DNA of 64,000 nt from Xanthoparmelia taractica (GCA_033085395.1 JANQBS010000186.1:1-64000), one strand, 5' to 3'; positions 11,161 to 23,399 are shown, numbered from the stretch's first letter. A program made the numbers and translations. Notes: generated by a model not told the origin, from the sequence alone.

Positions 11161-11826
11161 ATCTAAGATTAAATTATATAAGATTTATCTTTATTTTTCG
11201 TAAAGAGCGTTACTTAGATCTTTGAATTTAAGTTTAATAATAAATCGTAGATTAAATATATTCGAGTTTAAAGCGCTATCTTTCGAGATCTAGCTTAGAT
11301 AATTAAAGCTAGAGAGTGAGGATTAATATTAACGTTAATCGATTCGAACTTAAGAGTTTACTATAATTATTAACGAGCTTCAAGTACGATATATATAATT
11401 CTTTACACTTAGGTATATACTCGATAAGATAATATATTTAAAGCCGATTTAGAGAATTTTGAATTATTTCTTAAGTGCTTAATATCGTATTTCTTTAATT
11501 CGTTTACTGATAAAATTAAATTTAAGTATAATATTATTCTTAATATATTAAAAATTCGCGATTATAACTCGATAGTAATCGAATTTATAAAACTCTTAAT
11601 TTATTATTATAAAGACTTTCGATCGAAATATTTATTCTAAAATAATATTATATATAGTCTTCAATAGATCGATCTAATCTTAGTTAAAAGATTATAAATA
11701 TTAACTATATAATTCGCTAATCTATATAAAGATTATTATTTATTTCTACTAAACTATTTAAATATTCTCTATTATTTTATTAATATATTAAAGTCGAAAG
11801 AGTATTAAAGAAAATTAATGAAATAA
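11161..11826 (+). pseudogene. Relic frame ending the 8-12 kb block, unknown function
   Basis: Phase 1 gives about 220 codons ending at TAA 11824-11826. It contains SNLRVYYNY, FKADLENFELFLKCLI, FNSFTDKIKFKYNIILNIL, IRDYNSIVIEFIKLL and LYKDYYLFLLNYL. Only about a dozen in-frame stops occur, and 11407-11640 is free of all but one or two. The pattern is that of a helical domain and the last 60 codons are strongly hydrophobic. No family recognised. It is the last plus-strand piece of the 8.0-11.8 kb chain and may be the C-terminus of the same gene. Confidence 0.5.
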
Positions 11827-13079
11827 AAGCGTTAATATTTAAATGCACGTTAGCGTGTTTTTTTTAAAGATAGAAGAAATCGCTAAGAAATTAAAGTAAA
11901 TAGTTATTAATTAACGTTAAGGACTAAATTCTATAACTAGGTCTTTTAGTAAGTATATTCGCCTAATCACTTATTTATAGCTAAGCGCTATTTATCTTCT
12001 TAGCTATAGATAAGCGTCGGCGCTCTTAAACTTTATTTACTTCTTAATAATATTACGAGCGATGTAATAATATCTCAATTAATCTTCGCTATAATAAGTG
12101 CTATTAGAACGTATAGCTTTAGATAATTTCGAAGAGATTCTTAAGATAGAAATAAATGCTATTAGATATAAGCTTAAAAAGAATATTTATCTAAAGATCT
12201 CGTATCTAATGTAATTACTTCCTCGATATCGTATAAGTCGCTATAAGAAATTCTCGAATTCTCGTCTTATCTTTTTAGTTCTTTAAATAACGAAGCTAAA
12301 TCGATTTTAAGCTTATTAGACTTATCTCGACTTTTATAAGCTTTAATATTATATATTTCACACTTTAAATATTCTCTTTTTTTATTAATTCTATTAATCG
12401 TCTTTTCTTTAGAACGTAATCTTTTATATTAATTAAAGATTATTAATCGTATTTTAAATTTAGTAATAAAAAGTAAACTTAACTTAATTTAATCTTCTCG
12501 ATTAAGAAGTATCGTATTATAATCTAGCTCTTCGTAATAATAAGCGAGTTTCTAATATATAAAGATCAAGTTATATAGAATCTAAATAATGTTAAATACG
12601 AAGATCTAACTACTTTTATTAGAACTTATCTCTCTATAGATTATTATAATCTTATACTTATTTTATTATAACTTTAAAATACTATTAATTAATCTTAGAG
12701 AGACGTTTATTTACTAATAGATTAAAAATATTTTATTATCTTTATCGAAGACCTCTATTAAATTAACTATATTAATATATATACTCGAAATCTTAAAAGT
12801 ATTATTTTAAGTTCTAACTTTACTACGCTTAATAGTTATAATCGAGTAATCTTATATATTATTACTATAAATAATAGCAGATTTAGCTTAATTTAGTTTT
12901 AGAAACTCGTAATAGCTTACTCGTCGTTTCTCGTCGTGAGAAAGTTTAATACTTTTAATTAATAATTTTACGATCTCGCCGCCTCTTATAAATAATAGAT
13001 TATTAAGATTTATTAAAATAAGTCGCTTTAATTAAGATCTAGAAGGCTTAGCAAATAGTATATTCTTCGTATTCTCTTT
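11827..13079. other. AT-rich RIP'd stretch, nothing supportable
   Basis: Short plausible pieces only, for example a Lys-rich stretch near 12160-12200 on the plus strand that loosely recalls a Copia reverse-transcriptase block but lacks the required Gly and Pro codons. No repeats found. Confidence 0.45.
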
Positions 13080-14269
13080 TCGAATAGAATTTAATTAAAA
13101 TCTATTAATTAAGTTATCTCTAAGCTAAATAATACGTCTTTTTATAATTAGAGTTAATTATTAATATAAATAAAGAAGACTTCTTAAGAGTTAAAGAAGA
13201 CGCTATTTATATCGCTATCGATATCTCTTAAATTTTAATTAACGCTAAATATAAATATAAATATAATTATTAATTTCCTTTTTATCTTATTTTAAGTCTT
13301 ATATAAGATACGAAATATATAAGATTATTTATATAAGATATATTTATTTATACTAAGCGTATTATATATACGCTAAATATATATTAATTAAAGTTTAAAA
13401 AGTCTCGCTACGAAGTTAATCTTAATTTTAAAAATAAACGATTAAATCTATCTAAAGATAAATCTCTTAACGATATCTTAGATAAGTTAATTAATTAGCG
13501 AATTTTACGAGCGCGAATTATAATAGATATCTATTATTTATTAAGAAAAGTATTCACGAATCGCATAAATAATCGCGTTTATTAAGATATAGAGAAAATT
13601 TTATTATTCTTAAATTCTATATAATATATTAATAGGCGTAAAGTAGCTTTCGATTAACTTAAAGATAAGCTTCGTATCGCTTTTAAAGTAAATAGCTTAA
13701 GATCGAAAGATTCTTTATAGCGACGTGTTATCTTTTAAACTTCTTTTTTTAAATAAATATCTTTCGAGATATATTTTACTCTTTATTAACGCGAGCGTTT
13801 ACGTTTAAATCGAGTAGAAGACGTAATAACGCTAAATTATTATATTATAGTTTATAGCGATACGACGTCTACTATTAAGTGTCTCTCTTATCGTTTACGC
13901 ATATCGAAGATTTAACGAACTTCAAGTTCTTAATAGCGTATCGAAGAGCTTATTAAAGACGTTAGATATTTAAATTAAGAACTATTCTATTATAAAGATA
14001 TAAGAAAGATTCTTATAAAGTTATTTGACTCGATTAAGATATTTTATAAGATACTATAAATCGTAGTAATAGAAGCGAATCGAGAGTTAGCGATCTTAGA
14101 ATAATAATATATTAATTATTAAATTTCTTATTATAACGATTAGATTATAAAGGAAAATATCTTCTAAGACTTAAATATAGCGAGATTTAATCGTCGAGAT
14201 CGATAACTTAATATGAATAACTACGAATATTCTACTTCGAATTCTTTCTTTTATATGCTAGTAAGTTAA
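13080..14269 (+). pseudogene. Relic of a coiled-coil protein, about 390 codons
   Basis: Phase 2 is coherent from about 13080 to a TAA at 14267-14269. It includes KEDFLRVKEDAIYIAID, SKDKSLNDILDKLIN, RARIIIDIYYLLRKVFTNR, DIEKILLFLNSI and RLRISKI-stop-RTSSS. Then comes a clear coiled coil, RIEELIKDVRYLN-stop-ELFYYKD-IRKILIKLF, which ends in EANRELAILE. The C-terminus reads KENIF, DLNIARFNRRDR and NYEYSTSNSFFYM. A Ser-rich hinge followed by a Leu-heptad region is common in uncharacterised fungal repeat-associated proteins, but I cannot name the family. There are about 25 stops, all TAA or TAG. No start codon can be chosen. Confidence 0.6.
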
Positions 14270-14700
14270 TATATAATCTTTATTAAACGAAAATATATCT
14301 ATATTAAAATATCTATAAAGTATATCTACTTCTTTATATTTAGAGATATTATATTTTTTTCTCGAATAAATCTTTTCCGTAGACGTCGATTCATCTCTAC
14401 TTCGATAATAGATTATTATCTTTTTAGTATAATTCGTCTAGAAGATTAATAATCTATAATATAAAGCGTAGATCTCGAACAACTAATATTCTTTTTGCTC
14501 TTTAAGCGCGCGATTGCAAGTTTATATTAAAATACTCGAGTAAGCTCTTATGAAGCACTCTTAGTCGAGCTAGCTTAAAAGTAGTTATAAATTAAATATA
14601 TAATATTCTATTAAGAAATATTCTCTTAATATTATTCGTATTTTATTTAAGCTTCTTAAGTGTTTAATATAATTATATAGATATAATAATCGAGATTTAA
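14270..14700. other. AT-rich RIP'd spacer
   Basis: Separates the coiled-coil relic from the tandem repeat. A few normal dinucleotides survive (GATTGCAAG at 14513, ATGAAGCAC at 14551). No feature recognised. Confidence 0.4.
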
Positions 14701-14710
14701 AGTATAAAAA

Positions 14711-14938
14711 GCGTTAGATACGACGTTAGAAGAAAAATTAAAAGGGGCGCTAAATACGACGATAAGAAGATAAATACGAAGTAAAGTATATAAAACGCTA
14801 GACGCGACGATAAAAGAAAATTTAGATAAAGTATAAAGGGCGCTAGATACGACGATAGCGTCGATAAGAAAAATATAAAGAACGCTAGATCGTAGACGCG
14901 ACGATAGCGGGATAAACTAGGTATTAGACGCGACGACG
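14711..14938. repeat. Degenerate tandem repeat, core CGCTAGATACGACGATA
   Basis: Six copies of a core close to GCGCTAGAYRCGACGATA start near 14711, 14747, 14795, 14840, 14882 and 14921, spaced about 36-48 bp apart. Spacers are A-rich (AGAAAAAT, ATAAAG). The core is unusually CG-rich for this window. Spacings are often multiples of three, so it may have coded an Arg/Lys-rich repeat protein, but the copies do not keep one phase cleanly. It may equally be a non-coding minisatellite. Confidence 0.65.
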
Positions 14939-14944
14939 TAGCTA

Positions 14945-15660
14945 TAAGCCTACGTTATATATTTTACTAGAGATTAATATTGCACGCCTTATATTACTTA
15001 GACTTAATTTTTCTATCTAATGTATATAGCGTCGATATAAATATTTACGTTAATAGATTCTAAATAAAATTATCGACTAAAGACTAAATATATCTTAAAT
15101 AACTCTAATAGAATATTAAGTTCGATATACTTCTCGTTGAAGCTAGATCGTCGATATTCTTTTATATATCTAATTATCTTAAAGTCGAATAGAAGTAATT
15201 AAAGTGTGAGTATATAAGTAGCGATAATAATAACGTTAATTTCGTTTCTATACGTCTTTCGTTAATAACGTTAAGCATATAAATATAATATATCGATTTA
15301 TATATTCTATATTAATAATTTAATAATTATCTCTATTACGAATTAATATCTTAAAGTTAGAATTATTCTTATATATCTATAGATAAAATTAGTGCGAGCG
15401 CTTTCGCTAAGAAGCTTAGGCGTTTTAATAATAGCATAAACTACGACGCTATAATATATAAGATATCCCTCTGATAAAAGGCGGATATACTTATAATATT
15501 CTTAAGCTTAAAACGGCGATTAATATTATCTTTCTTTTTCTTTTTATTTTAAGGTTCTTAATAATAATAAGAGATATAACTTAGAAATAAATCGATTAGA
15601 GTATAATAATCTATTATTTTTAGCGAAGTTATTTTAGATATTAAGATAAATTTATTAGAA
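14945..15660. other. AT-rich RIP'd spacer
   Basis: RIP composition with a few unmutated spots (ATTGCACGCC at about 14970, CCCTCTGATAAAAGGC at 15466). No coherent frame or repeat recognised. Confidence 0.4.
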
Positions 15661-15662
15661 AC

Positions 15663-16262
15663 GATTATTATATAAATTATTAGAATAGTAAGAGAAAAAT
15701 ATTTTACGTATAAAGTTATCGAGAGCGTTTATAAGACTCTTATAGATATATATTAAGTGAATATAAGAATAATATTAATCGTAGTGTAAAGAAGTATATT
15801 ATAAATAATATAGAGAAGAATTCATCGTTTTTAAATATTAATAATTGCAAGTATTCGTAGAATAAGAAAGACTACGAATATCTTATCGATGACGATAACT
15901 ATAATGTAAAATAGTTATAAGATTTAGTTGATCTTAATGAGAAGAGCTTGGCGAACTGCAGATAAATAGAATATATATCGATATCCCTCTTGGCTCGCGT
16001 AGAATATCTAGATAATAAAGAATATAAGAAGAAGAATCTAGTCTTATTAGCCTTATCTAATATCTTAAATTAAGGTATTTATTAAAGTAATTACGATAGC
16101 TATATTATTTAAGCTTATCTAATAAACGATTACTACTCGCGTAAATAAACGAAGAGCGATAAGAATAAAGAAGATAAAGAACTTAATTTAGGTGAGAGTG
16201 AGAATATCTAGCGCTCTATTTCGATTATTACTCGCGAAAACTTTAGAAATTATTATTTTCGA
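15663..16262 (+). pseudogene. Relic upstream of the O-methyltransferase, unknown function
   Basis: Phase 3 reads about 200 codons with some fifteen TAA/TAG stops. It includes DSYRYILSEYKNNINR, SVKKYIINNIEKNSSFLN, DYEYLIDDDNY, DLVDLNEKSLANCR, SLLARVEYLDNKEYKKKN and SDKNKEDKELNLGESENI. The hydrophilic, charged make-up and the retained GAACTGCAG at 15954 suggest a soluble protein or a flexible region. No family recognised. It has the same orientation as the methyltransferase relic that follows. Confidence 0.45.
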
Positions 16263-16699
16263 AGTATTTGAAAAAGAATTAAAATAGTTAGAAGCACGTA
16301 GATATTTAAGAATATATTAATTTTATAGTCAATAGATATAAAGTAAAAGATTATTTAGCTTCCGATTCTTCTAAAGATAGTATATATATAATGCTTCGTT
16401 AATTACTATAATAATATATCTTTATCGATATTAGACTAGATTAAGAAAATTCGATTAAGAGCTTATACACGAATCGTCGCTTTCTTAGAGCTATTATATT
16501 AATCTAATCGAGAAATAATCTTTAATTAAATTAAAAATATTATTTAAGCACTTAAGAGATTCCTAATATTTATAATCTATTCTCGCTCTTATAATAATAC
16601 TTTATCTCGATAAGATACGTTATTAGATTCGAACTTTCACGTAATAATTAAATCTTATTCTAAAGACTTTCGAAGAGACGTAAGTAAGAATTCTATATT

Positions 16700-17918
16700 A
16701 GATATTTATATTCGTTAATTTTAATAAGAAAAAATTAAAAGCTTTTATAATCTCTAAAAACGATTCTAATTCGTATAGTTATCGATTTAAGAATCTTTAA
16801 CGCTCTTAGCGATAATTAGAAGAGCTCGAAAAGCTTAGACGATTTAATATCTCTAATAAAGATAGATTCTATATTTTTAAGTATTAAATATATCTTTTTA
16901 TTCTAAGGGCCAAATGCTAAGAGATTTAATACGAATATTACGCTCTTTCGTTACTTTCGAGATTATTTAATAAATTAGCGTTAACGAGTTTAAGACGATA
17001 GAATTTTTTGAGATATTTATATAATTATTCTTGAAAGACGACTTTAAATTTTAATATATTCTCGTTAGCGCTTAATTATAATTCTTATTAACTTAATAGC
17101 TTTAACGTTATCGAAATAATCTAATAATATCTTTCGAAATTTCTAAGAACAACGAGTTATAAAGAGTCTTTCGATGATCGATACTACGCTTTTAATATAG
17201 CATTTTATATTAATAAGCTCTTTTTCGATTTCTTAATTAAGAATCTTAAGTTTTTAGAAATATTTAATAGCTATATAATAAGCTAGCGCCAAGGTCGATA
17301 GAGCTAATTGAAGTTCTTTTCTTTAAAACGATAATTAATAAAGGGATTCTTCGACGAAGATAATGCGATTATATTTATTAATATTAGCGGGAATTACGAT
17401 TACGAGATTTAAGAGATTAAGAAGAAATATTTTAATCTTCTTAAACGTATAATTCTTTAGAATCTTCTAAAAACGATTACTCGAGTTACTATAGTATCTA
17501 ATATAGAGATTATAGCGTATAACTTCTTCACCTTATAGTTAATTCGAGATAATTAAAACTCTTAATTTAATATCGAGTTCGTATATATTAATAAAATCTA
17601 TTAGGCGCTCGGGTCTATTATTTTTATAATATTCTTTATAATTAATCGAATAGAAAATATCGAGAGATATTATAATATACTAACTTCGCGATGAAGAAGA
17701 ATTACTCGAAGCTTTTTATAAATAAGTAATATCTTCGAGATCGTAGATTTAGCGTCTACGCTATCTTTCTAGATATTAATATAATAATAGTATATACGAG
17801 CATAAAGCGAATTAAGATATAATAAGGGGATTTATTAAAGTTAAGTAAACTTAGAATTTCTAAGATCTAATTGATATTATAAGATACGAAGAGTATTATT
17901 AAAGCGATATTAAAATAA
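16700..17918 (+). pseudogene. SAM-dependent O-methyltransferase relic (plant type, fungal secondary metabolism)
   Basis: A dead member of the fungal O-methyltransferase family that methylates hydroxyl groups of polyketides and other metabolites with S-adenosylmethionine. Phase 1 (to about 17520) carries YLSKFLRTTSYKE, FFDFLIKNLKFLEIFNSYI, the SAM site FINISGNYDYEI (family VDvGGg.GhE) and RIILQNLLKTI (family vilQDLp.vi), then YNFFTLQ. Phase 3 continues with GARVYYFYNILYN-stop (family GArvYYlh.vLHDW), REIL, YSKLFINK, SVYAIFLDI and GDLLKLSKLRISKI, ending in TAA at 17916-17918. The changes Asp-Asn, Gly-Ser, Gly-Asp, His-Tyr and Trp-stop in the motifs are all C-to-T or G-to-A. The N-terminal limit is unclear; 400 residues is typical and the span fits. 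The phase change near 17550 is an indel or a lost intron boundary. The assignment rests on family motifs I recognise. Confidence 0.88.
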
Positions 17919-18780
17919 ATATGAAAGCTATTTAATTGTATTAGTAATTCTCTCTTTATAGCTAATAGAAGTCGTTATAAATATACGAAAAATTAAAGAA
18001 TATTATATAACGAGTATTCGTTAGTTTTATGTTCTTCTTTTATTTAGCTTAAAGCTATTTATAATAAATTTTTTATATTTTCTTTATTAGGCGAATACTT
18101 CGCACTCTCTTCTTCGATAATCGATTTCGAGTAAAGTTATTATATCGATTTTATATCTTTTATAATATTCTTTATAACTATAAAGAGATTAAAAGAAAAG
18201 TTAGATAAACGAAATTAGACTTAAGTTCTCGCTAGTAATATATATATATTTATAACTATAGCGTAAAGACTAATAAGATTAAATAGTAAATTCTAACTAT
18301 CGACGCGTAGTAATTATCGAAAAATACTATCTCTATATTTAATAATATATTACTTAATAATTAAGTTAAAGTAAGCTAAGAATATCGAGATAAATAATAA
18401 GTAAGATTTATAATTATTTCGTTAAAAGGTTAATATAATATAGGCGGAAATTCTTAAGATTAGCGCGTGTATTTGATATCGTCTTTTATAAATAAGAAAC
18501 TAGAAACGAAAGAAAGTAAGGTATTCTAGCTTATATTATAGAATTATAAAATTATTATAAAAAAATTCTTTATTAAAAAGACTCTTAGTTAGCTAAAGAT
18601 TAAGAAAGTTAACGCTAATTAATTTAAGCATTAGCTATTATCTTTTTTAATCTTAATTCAAGTATTTATTATTTTTACTTATTTATTCTCGTTTATTTCT
18701 TCTTTTGAGTTAAATATCTCGTAATAACTCTTTAATCACTTATTCTTATTTAGTAATAACGCGTCGATAATCTTTATATT
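17919..18780. other. AT-rich RIP'd spacer between convergent relics
   Basis: Lies between the plus-strand methyltransferase and the minus-strand relic. No feature recognised; composition is RIP'd throughout. Confidence 0.45.
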
Positions 18781-20219
18781 CTTTATAGCGCCGACGTCGA
18801 GCTCTATCGAGACTTAAGAAGTCGCGAATACGAAATTAATTGTCTTAGATAAGGTATTTTTTTATTAATCTTCGATATATTAATTAATTTCGAAGATTTA
18901 AAAGACGATTATTAGACGTGAGATAAGTTTTTAAGTCGTTTTAATATCGAGGGTGATTTTTTAAATTCTACGAATTTAAAGCGCCGCTTATACGTGATTT
19001 TAGTCTCTTTATCTAATAACTTAATTTTAATATTTAAATTCTTATCGATCTCTAATTCTTCTTCGATCTTTAATTTTACTTTAAGCTTTATTAATCCTAT
19101 AAGAGAAATTAATATTATAATATTATTTCTTTTCGTTAAATTATCTTTAAGTTATATAGTATATTTCGTTTCGTATTTCTTTACTCGCTTATAGAATATC
19201 TTATTCGCTTTCCCTTTCTTTTCTCTTATTAAATAAACGCGTCTTATGATTATTCGAGTCTCTTAGATTCTCGACTTTTTTTTCTTCTCGTTAAATATAT
19301 TCTTTTATTAAATTAAAATCTAAGTTTTAATATATCGCTTCTTTAAATATCTAGCGTATCAAGTTAAATTTATTATCTTTAGTAACTTATCGTTATCTAT
19401 AGACGTGTAAGCGATAGTAATAATATCGTTGACGTGCTTATAATCGTAGTATTATTTTCTATCTTATTTTCGCTCGTCAATTCTATAAGATTATAACTTA
19501 ATATTAATAATATTAGGAATTTTTATTAAGTCGAAGTTATCGACTTTAGAGACGCGCTTAATTCTAAATATAGGATAACTCTTTAACTCGTATCTTATAA
19601 TAATTATATCTCTTCGGCGACCGTTATTAGATTTCTATATTATTACTTTACGATTTATCGAGAATCTTTTCATAAGACTCTTATAATTAGAAATAGTTAT
19701 TACGAGTATCTTATTCTCTTCGTCGCTTGAAATCTAAGTTAAGTATATCGTATTTTCGAGATTATTATTACTATTATTATCGCCCTTATATTTTTAATTA
19801 AATAAGTCTAGATCTTAAGTCGTCGAAGAGATATTCTCCGCTTTAGAATTAGAAATCGAAAACTATACTATCTCTTTTTTATTTATTAATATTATTTTAT
19901 CTATTCTCTTCTCTTTTATCTCTATATCTTTTTTTTCTTATTAAATCTTATCGAATAGCTTATCGATATCTTTTAGTCTCTTTAATTTAATTGTAATTTC
20001 GATTATCTTCTTAAGATTAATCTTCTTCTTAAGTATCTTAACTTTCTTTCGTAATAAAATTAAATCTTTTAATATAGAGATAATATTCTTTTTCTTCTTA
20101 ATCTTATTAATTCGTAAGCTTTTCTTTTTATTATTTAATACACGTTTAATAATAAGAGTTATTAAATTACAAATTGCGATAATTTCACGACGATTATAGA
20201 AAATAATAGAATTGTTTTC
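18781..20219 (-). pseudogene. Long Lys/Glu-rich relic, about 480 codons, unknown function
   Basis: One minus-strand frame runs from about 20219 down to 18781 with roughly 20 stops. In order it shows NRREIIAICNLI, a very basic region (LRINKIKKKKNIIS, LRKKVKILKKKINLKKI), a charged coiled coil, a Ser/Asn-rich linker, SLMKRFSINRKVII and NGRRRDIIIIRYELKSYPIFR, then KHVNDIITIAYTSIDNDKLL, RYLKKRYIKT and KKSRI-stop-ETRIIIRRVY. The middle block looks like a folded domain. No family can be named. The plus-strand open frame at 18994-19194 lies antisense to this relic and is a shadow. Confidence 0.6.
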
Positions 20220-20745
20220 TTAGCAAGTATAAATCAAGATTAGATAAAGTATAAAGATTATTTATATGAATTCGATATATTATTTGTTAATATCGATGCG
20301 GTTCGATTATGAATATAGATAATATTTCTATATTACTTCTGGCTTTAAAAAGTTATTAATATTAACTCTAAATTCCAGAGATTTTTACATTAAGATTAAA
20401 GCTATAACGTATCGCCTCTTTAAAGCCTGTTTATTAATTCGAGTAAGTATTAATTATAATATAATCTATATCTTATATACTAGGCTATTTAGAAAGCTTC
20501 TTATCGTCTTATATTCTTGGGCTATAGTATATAGCTCGTAGAATTTAGGGTAATCGCGTCAACTCTATAACTCTACGTTACGCGCTATACATATATACAC
20601 GTATCACGTTATAGCCATACTTAAAATTACGCGCTATCTTTAGATATTAACTTTATATCTAAAGTCGTATTTAATCGATTAATTAAATTACCTTATTTCT
20701 TGAAAGCGAATATAAATATTTAATATAAAGAAGTGTATATCACGA
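20220..20745. other. Patchily mutated spacer
   Basis: Several less mutated spots remain, e.g. GATGCGGTTCGATTATG (20295-20311), AATTCCAGAG (20371), AAAGCCTGTTT (20423), TTCTTGGGCT (20514) and CGTATCACGTTATAGCC (20601), so this stretch was hit less hard than the relics around it. No coding frame or RNA gene recognised. Confidence 0.4.
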
Positions 20746-20752
20746 TAAGTGC

Positions 20753-20798
20753 GATACGATAGAGTACGGAGACTCTCTATGGGAAGTAGTATCGTATA
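20753..20798. repeat. Nested hairpin in a non-RIP'd patch
   Basis: ATACGAT (20754-20760) pairs with ATCGTAT (20791-20797), and inside it AGAGT (20761-20765) pairs with ACTCT (20772-20776). The patch keeps TGGGAAG and CACG nearby. Like the island at 121-173 it combines a short outer inverted repeat, an inner hairpin and the word TATGGGA, so the two may be remnants of the same kind of element, but the sequences do not align over their length. Confidence 0.4.
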
Positions 20799-20815
20799 AG
20801 TCTTTAATTAATAAA

Positions 20816-21540
20816 TATCGATTCTTATTATTATTATCTTTAAGCTATATTTAATTAAGAATAAATAAATAAAAAGAATACGAACTTTATCTCGCGATTA
20901 GGCAATTACTCTTTCTCTATTTATCGTTCTATATTTTACTTTATCGCTACTTCTCTTATTAATATCTTCTCGAAGTTATTAATCTCTACGTCTAGCGCTA
21001 AAAAAACGCCTAGAAATTATAATAGCTTTTTAAGTTTGAGGTCACATAGAAGATAATACGCTTCTCGCTTTATTGTGCTTATAATTATTCTAATTCTAAT
21101 AAGAGTAGCGCTATTTATTTAATTTTAATAACGATATTTAAATAAATTTAGAGAGTAATATCGCGAGGCGATAGTTAATATTTTTATCTTTTAATAGCTA
21201 GAATAAGAATTAAATTTTTATAGCGAGGTGGGCTAGTCTAATAAATATAGATAATAAGATTTAAAGCTTTTATTAATTATCTTAATCTTTCTTTAATTAT
21301 ATCGACCCGAAGTCTTTTAAAGTATTTTTCTCATATTTCTTTATTAAAGCAATCTTTAACTTCTCTCGCTCGACGTGAAGTAGATCTCTCTTAATTCTAA
21401 CTTTTATATAATCTAGACTCTTTTATTATCGCTTTTAATTATTAAAAAGATTAAATTTATTAATAATTAAGAAGTATAAAGATTACTTAAGTATAATCGT
21501 TATAAAGAGAATATAATTAAATCGAGCGTTCGTCTATTAA
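20816..21540. other. AT-rich RIP'd stretch, nothing supportable
   Basis: Includes a slightly CG-richer part at 20940-21030 but no frame that persists and no repeat. Confidence 0.4.
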
Positions 21541-22255
21541 ATAGATATTCTTTATTACTTAAAACGGGCTTATATACTTTAATGATCTTAAACGACTTCG
21601 TTAAGATTACTTTATATCTATTTAAAAGCTTTCTTTAATTCTCGATAGATAATATTATCTTAATAACGATATTTAGCTATAACGTTATACTCTTAACTAA
21701 GATCGATATTTTATTAACTTAGTTTATCGTATTTCTAATATAGCTAATATAGCGTATTCTATCTTATATTACGCTAAATAGCGATATCTCGAAGCTATTA
21801 TATTATATTCTCGATTCTAGTGTAATAGAGAGCGTCTAAAGAATAAAAATTTATGATTTTATAATTAGACGCGGAAAATAAACGCGAATACTTTAGAGAT
21901 ATTAGCTAGGAAATATTTTAAGAGATCGTGAATTTATCTTTAACGAGCGTTACGATTTATCGACTAAATTTTTCGCTTATATATATAAGTAATAAATAAA
22001 GAGTTTAATATTAAAAAATTATATATCGAGAATTAATAATCTTTAAGTATTTTATCTCTCTTAGACGCGCTAGTAGAGATTAACGTATTTAATTAACTTC
22101 GAGAGCTAGATATAATAATTCTCTATTTTTAGCGCGAAACGTTTTTAAAGAATAATATAATCGCTTTATTAAGCTCTATTAATTTATATAATAATATTTT
22201 ATTATTCTTAAATTCTCGTTATAATTATAAAATTAAAAATTAACTTTAAACTTTT
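21541..22255 (+). pseudogene. Relic of a helical protein, unknown function
   Basis: Phase 2 is coherent for about 235 codons. It includes NLVYRISNIANIAYSILYYAK and RYLEAIILYSRF, then NRERLKN, NANTLEILARKYFKR and RALRFI. Near the end come NKEFNIKKLYIEN, SLSILSLLDALVEINVFN and LRELDIIILYF. The first 60 codons, with regular Ala/Ile/Tyr spacing, look like paired helices. Stops are TAA/TAG except one or two TGA (TGG-derived). I do not recognise the family. Confidence 0.5.
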
Positions 22256-23390
22256 TAATAGTAAGTAGAGTATTATTATAATTACTAGCATATTTTAGTA
22301 GATATAGAGAGATTTTTCTATAATTATATTTTTATATATATTGCTTAAGAAGCTTATTAAAATTTAAAAGCTTCGAGATAATAAATTTTCGTCGCGAAGT
22401 CAACGACGTGTTAAAGTAATTCTTATCTTTTCTATTCGTATAGATCTTTAAGTAAGTAAGCTTATTTAGATCTTTTATAATAAAATTAATATTCTCTAGC
22501 TCACGACTTATATTAATATTATAATATTCGAAGAGCTGGAGATTATTTTCAACGACAGCGGCCTAGTCTAAGCGCTTTAACTTATTCGTTATCTTAATTA
22601 TCTTATTAGTAGATTACTTTCTTTTTCAAATATTAGAATTAATCTCGCTATTCTCTATAGCTCGAAGAAATATTATTATTTCGAGATTGAGGCTAAAGTA
22701 TATATTTATTTTTAAATTGAAAGATGGAGAGACGTACGCTTCTTTAGCGATTTTAAAGCTCGACTCTTAATATTACTTAAGACTATTCTCTTATCTTAAG
22801 CCCTTTTAATAGATCTTTTATAACTTCGATTATTATTATTTATTACGTCTCGACGAGCGAACGATATAAAGGTTCGACGAATTCTGGCGCTCTATAAGTG
22901 GATAATTCTCTTTCTAGAGTTCGATGCTTAGTAATTAACACGCTACTTGAAGAAGAGATCGAATTAATTCGTTCTCGTTAAGCGACTATTCTTATCGATC
23001 TATAGAATTATAAATAAAGTATTGTTCTTTTCTATATATTACGATATATAGCTCTATACTTATCTTTATCGATAGTTTATTTACTTTCTTAAATAAGCTA
23101 TAACGTTATTTATTAAATATAATATTTTCTCTTCTATCTAATTATAATATCGATTTTATATATTTAAAAGCTATTATTTTCTCGAAGTTTTAAATTTATC
23201 TTTTTCTTACGAGCTCTAAGTTATTTTATACGAAATATATAAAACACTAATAAGATTTATAGGAGTTTAATAAGTTATTTCTAATATAATCCTCGCTAAT
23301 TGTTATTCTTCGCATAAAATTTACTCGATTTACCTCTATTCTTACTTAGATTAATAATTATTATCTTAGATATATCGCAGTAATAAATAT
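22256..23390. other. AT-rich RIP'd stretch, nothing supportable
   Basis: A patch at 22540-22570 (GCTGGAGATTATTTTCAACGACAGCGGCC) keeps normal dinucleotides. No coherent frame found. Confidence 0.4.
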
Positions 23391-23399
23391 AACTTAGAT

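Noticed and set aside
18994..19194. 66-codon plus ORF rich in Ser, Phe and Leu
   Set aside because: Antisense to the Lys/Glu-rich minus relic; it reads like the complement of Lys/Glu/Asp codons.
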